Origin: DATFIX01 sp047617305
Lineage (GTDB): Archaea; Halobacteriota; Halobacteria; Halobacteriales; Natrialbaceae
Direction of reading: 5' to 3'
Length of the DNA: 23,177 nt
NCBI GenBank assembly: GCA_047617305.1
Contig: JBLGCL010000021.1
Span: forward strand, 1-23,177
The translations under genes and the position numbers were made by a program. The notes beneath the pieces were generated by a model. That model had not been told where the DNA came from. It did no database searches and saw nothing but the letters and a program-made list of their open reading frames with translations. Positions 21,752-23,177 of this stretch are shown here, piece by piece; positions within the stretch are counted from its first letter, which is position 1, and the number at the start of each line of letters is the position of its first letter.

Positions 21752-22954
21752 GTGTCGCTGTCCAAGCTGATGGTCGTCGGGTCGGGGCTCGTAACGCTGG
21801 TCGTCGCGGGGATTGCCAGCGCGTTCATGGCGTGGTCGATCGGGGCCGGATCCAGCGGTTCGACCCCGTTCGCACCGGCAGTCGGGGCCAACGCGATCAC
21901 GACGCTTCGCGCCGCCTTTGTCGTCGGGATTCTCGGGTTCGCGGGAGCGGTCCTGCAAGGGGCGAACGTCACCGAAGCCGTCGGGCGTGAACTCGTCGTC
22001 GGCGTCACGCTCTCGCCGCTTTCGGCGACGCTGGCCCTGGTGATCGCCGGCGGGCTGGTCGCCGTCGGAGTCTTCGCGGGGTATCCGATCGCCACGGCGT
22101 TCACGGTCACCGGTGCGGTCGTGGGAACGGGCCTGGCGCTCGGGGGCGGTCCCGCCTGGGACAAGTACGCTCAGATCGGCACCTTGTGGGTGCTCGTCCC
22201 GTTCGTCGGCGGAGCGACGGCGTACGCGTTGGGCCGACTGCTCCGTGACGACCGGCTTCCGGCCTCGGTGACCGTCCCCTTACTCGGGGCGAGTGTCGGT
22301 GCGATCGTCGCCAACATCGAATTCGCCCTCCTCGGTCCGTCGGGCGGGAGTGCTTCCATCGGCCAGGCCGTCGCTGCCGCCACACCCGGACCGACGGCGA
22401 TTGGCGTGGCCGGAACGACCGCGGGCCTGTCGGTCGCGGCCGGCGGCCTCCTCTTCTGGCGGAGTGCAGCCGATACGACCACGGCCATCCGGGAATTCCT
22501 CCTGGCAATGGGCGCGCTCGTGGCGTTCTCCGCTGGCGGCACGCAGGTTGGTCTCGCGATTGGGCCCTTGCTTCCCTTGCTCGATCCCTACGACCTCCCC
22601 CTCACGCTGGTGCTCGCTGGGGGTGGCCTCGGACTGCTTGCCGGTTCGTGGACGGGTGCCCCGCGGATGATCAAGGCGCTTTCCCAGGACTACTCGTCGC
22701 TGAATCCGATGCTCTCGATCGCCGCGCTCATCCCCTCGTTCGCGATCGCCCAGACCGCCGTCCTGTTCGGGATTCCAGTCTCGTTCAACGAGATCATCGT
22801 TTCGGCGATCGTCGGAAGCGGGCTCGCGGGAGGCGACAGCGCCGTGAGCCGAAACAAGGCACTCCGGACGATCGGTGCCTGGGTTGGTTCACTCGGAGTG
22901 TCGTTCGTGCTCAGCTACGTCGGCTACCGGGCCGTAGCGGTCCTACTCGGGTGA
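21752..22954 (+). CDS. Inorganic phosphate transporter, PiT family
   Basis: This 400-aa membrane protein imports inorganic phosphate by ion symport, usually with divalent metal. PiT proteins are two inverted homologous halves. The first carries MAWSIGAGSSGSTPFAPAVGANAI and GAVLQGANVTEAV (the haloarchaeal form of the GANDVANA signature). The second carries TGAPRMIKALSQDYSSLNP and GSGLAGGDSAVSRNKALRTI. There are about ten hydrophobic segments. The GTG at 21752 has GGAG six bases before it; an ATG at 21770 is an alternative, and a TTCTTAT box at 21734-21740 would fit that shorter start better. No PhoU-like gene is adjacent, though such genes often accompany haloarchaeal pit genes. Confidence 0.93.
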   Translation: MSLSKLMVVGSGLVTLVVAGIASAFMAWSIGAGSSGSTPFAPAVGANAITTLRAAFVVGILGFAGAVLQGANVTEAVGRELVVGVTLSPLSATLALVIAGGLVAVGVFAGYPIATAFTVTGAVVGTGLALGGGPAWDKYAQIGTLWVLVPFVGGATAYALGRLLRDDRLPASVTVPLLGASVGAIVANIEFALLGPSGGSASIGQAVAAATPGPTAIGVAGTTAGLSVAAGGLLFWRSAADTTTAIREFLLAMGALVAFSAGGTQVGLAIGPLLPLLDPYDLPLTLVLAGGGLGLLAGSWTGAPRMIKALSQDYSSLNPMLSIAALIPSFAIAQTAVLFGIPVSFNEIIVSAIVGSGLAGGDSAVSRNKALRTIGAWVGSLGVSFVLSYVGYRAVAVLLG

Positions 22955-23177
22955 CAGAAATCGGGTCTCCTGGCGGCCGAAGACGGTCAAATCACGATAT
23001 CCGGAGGACCGACCTTACAAAGCTCGGTGACATCCTCACCCGCCGTGAACGGCTGTCTCTTACCCATAATTCAGTTTCGTCGCATAAAATTAACTGAAAC
23101 GGGACTAAGAGGAGAGGATTGGTCAGGAGACCCTCATTATTCAGGTTGGATCGCAGTGGCTCTTGATCGATGAGCAG
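22955..23177. other. Non-coding right end of the window with inverted repeats
   Basis: No gene is seen. GGGTCTCCTG (22963-22972) and CAGGAGACCC (23124-23133) are perfect 10-bp inverted repeats 171 bp apart from end to end. Inside lies CCCGCCGTGAACGGC with the hairpin GCCG-TGAA-CGGC (23042-23053), a motif I associate with ends of haloarchaeal IS200/IS605 elements. A second inverted repeat TTCAGTT/AACTGAA (23070-23076, 23092-23098) brackets a TATA-like CATAAAATT, perhaps the promoter of a gene beyond the window. Confidence 0.4.

Noticed and set aside
21598..21990. Small plus-strand frame starting at 21624 after an AT-rich box
   Set aside because: It overlaps the phosphate permease in another frame for more than half its length and its later part is arginine-rich shadow sequence.
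1..23177. CRISPR array, prophage, integrase or attachment site
   Set aside because: No regularly spaced repeats, no phage genes, no integrase and no tRNA gene end were seen.

Overview
The window reads as chromosomal DNA of a haloarchaeon (class Halobacteria). The G+C content is very high. The proteins are strongly acidic. A HalX-type response regulator is present, as are archaeal information-processing genes: eIF1/SUI1, archaeal-type GluRS, archease, Rnl3-type RNA ligase and a HARP/UPF0278 nuclease. Many genes have a T/A-rich box about 25-32 bases before the start codon, the usual layout of leaderless haloarchaeal transcripts. I cannot name the species.

Layout. 1-80: the extreme 3' end of a TnpB (IS200/IS605-type) element; the last 18 TnpB codons coincide with a strong hairpin that looks like the 3' part of its omega/reRNA. 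87-5704: an M29 aminopeptidase (-), an SDR oxidoreductase (-) divergent from an acetoacetate-decarboxylase-family protein (+), a 565-bp stretch without an intact gene that may hold a decayed gene, a DHA1-like MFS transporter (-) and an orphan HalX response regulator (-). 6030-9847: translation factor eIF1 (+); archease and RNA ligase overlapping in one operon (-); divergent from these the RNA-free RNase P homologue HARP (+); an 81-aa ribbon-helix-helix-like protein (-); and a 5-formyl-THF cyclo-ligase-like protein (+). 9930-12992: a Tat/lipobox lipoprotein built from four DUF4397-like sub-repeats (-) and a second MFS transporter (-). 13173-18315: a beta-oxidation pair, HAD-enoyl-CoA hydratase fusion (-) divergent from an acyl-CoA dehydrogenase (+), followed by gltX (+). 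18416-22954: a P2A (Ca2+-ATPase-like) cation pump (-) ending at a T7 terminator, and a PiT-family phosphate permease (+). 22955-23177: non-coding, with 10-bp inverted repeats around a short hairpin motif resembling IS200/IS605 ends.

How the genes work together. The clearest functional cluster is RNA processing/translation at 6.0-8.7 kb, where RNA ligase, archease and HARP sit together. The second is fatty-acyl-CoA oxidation at 13.2-16.4 kb, where two divergent genes share a 116-bp control region and together supply acyl-CoA dehydrogenation, hydration and 3-hydroxyacyl oxidation (thiolase is not in the window). The rest is a mosaic of single-gene units: transporters, a protease, a regulator and a surface protein. 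No rRNA, tRNA, CRISPR array or complete mobile element was recognised. I found no clearly new multi-gene system. The items most worth a second look are the TnpB/omega-RNA end, the ligase-archease-HARP island, the four-fold DUF4397 lipoprotein and several perfect palindromes placed at or near promoters.
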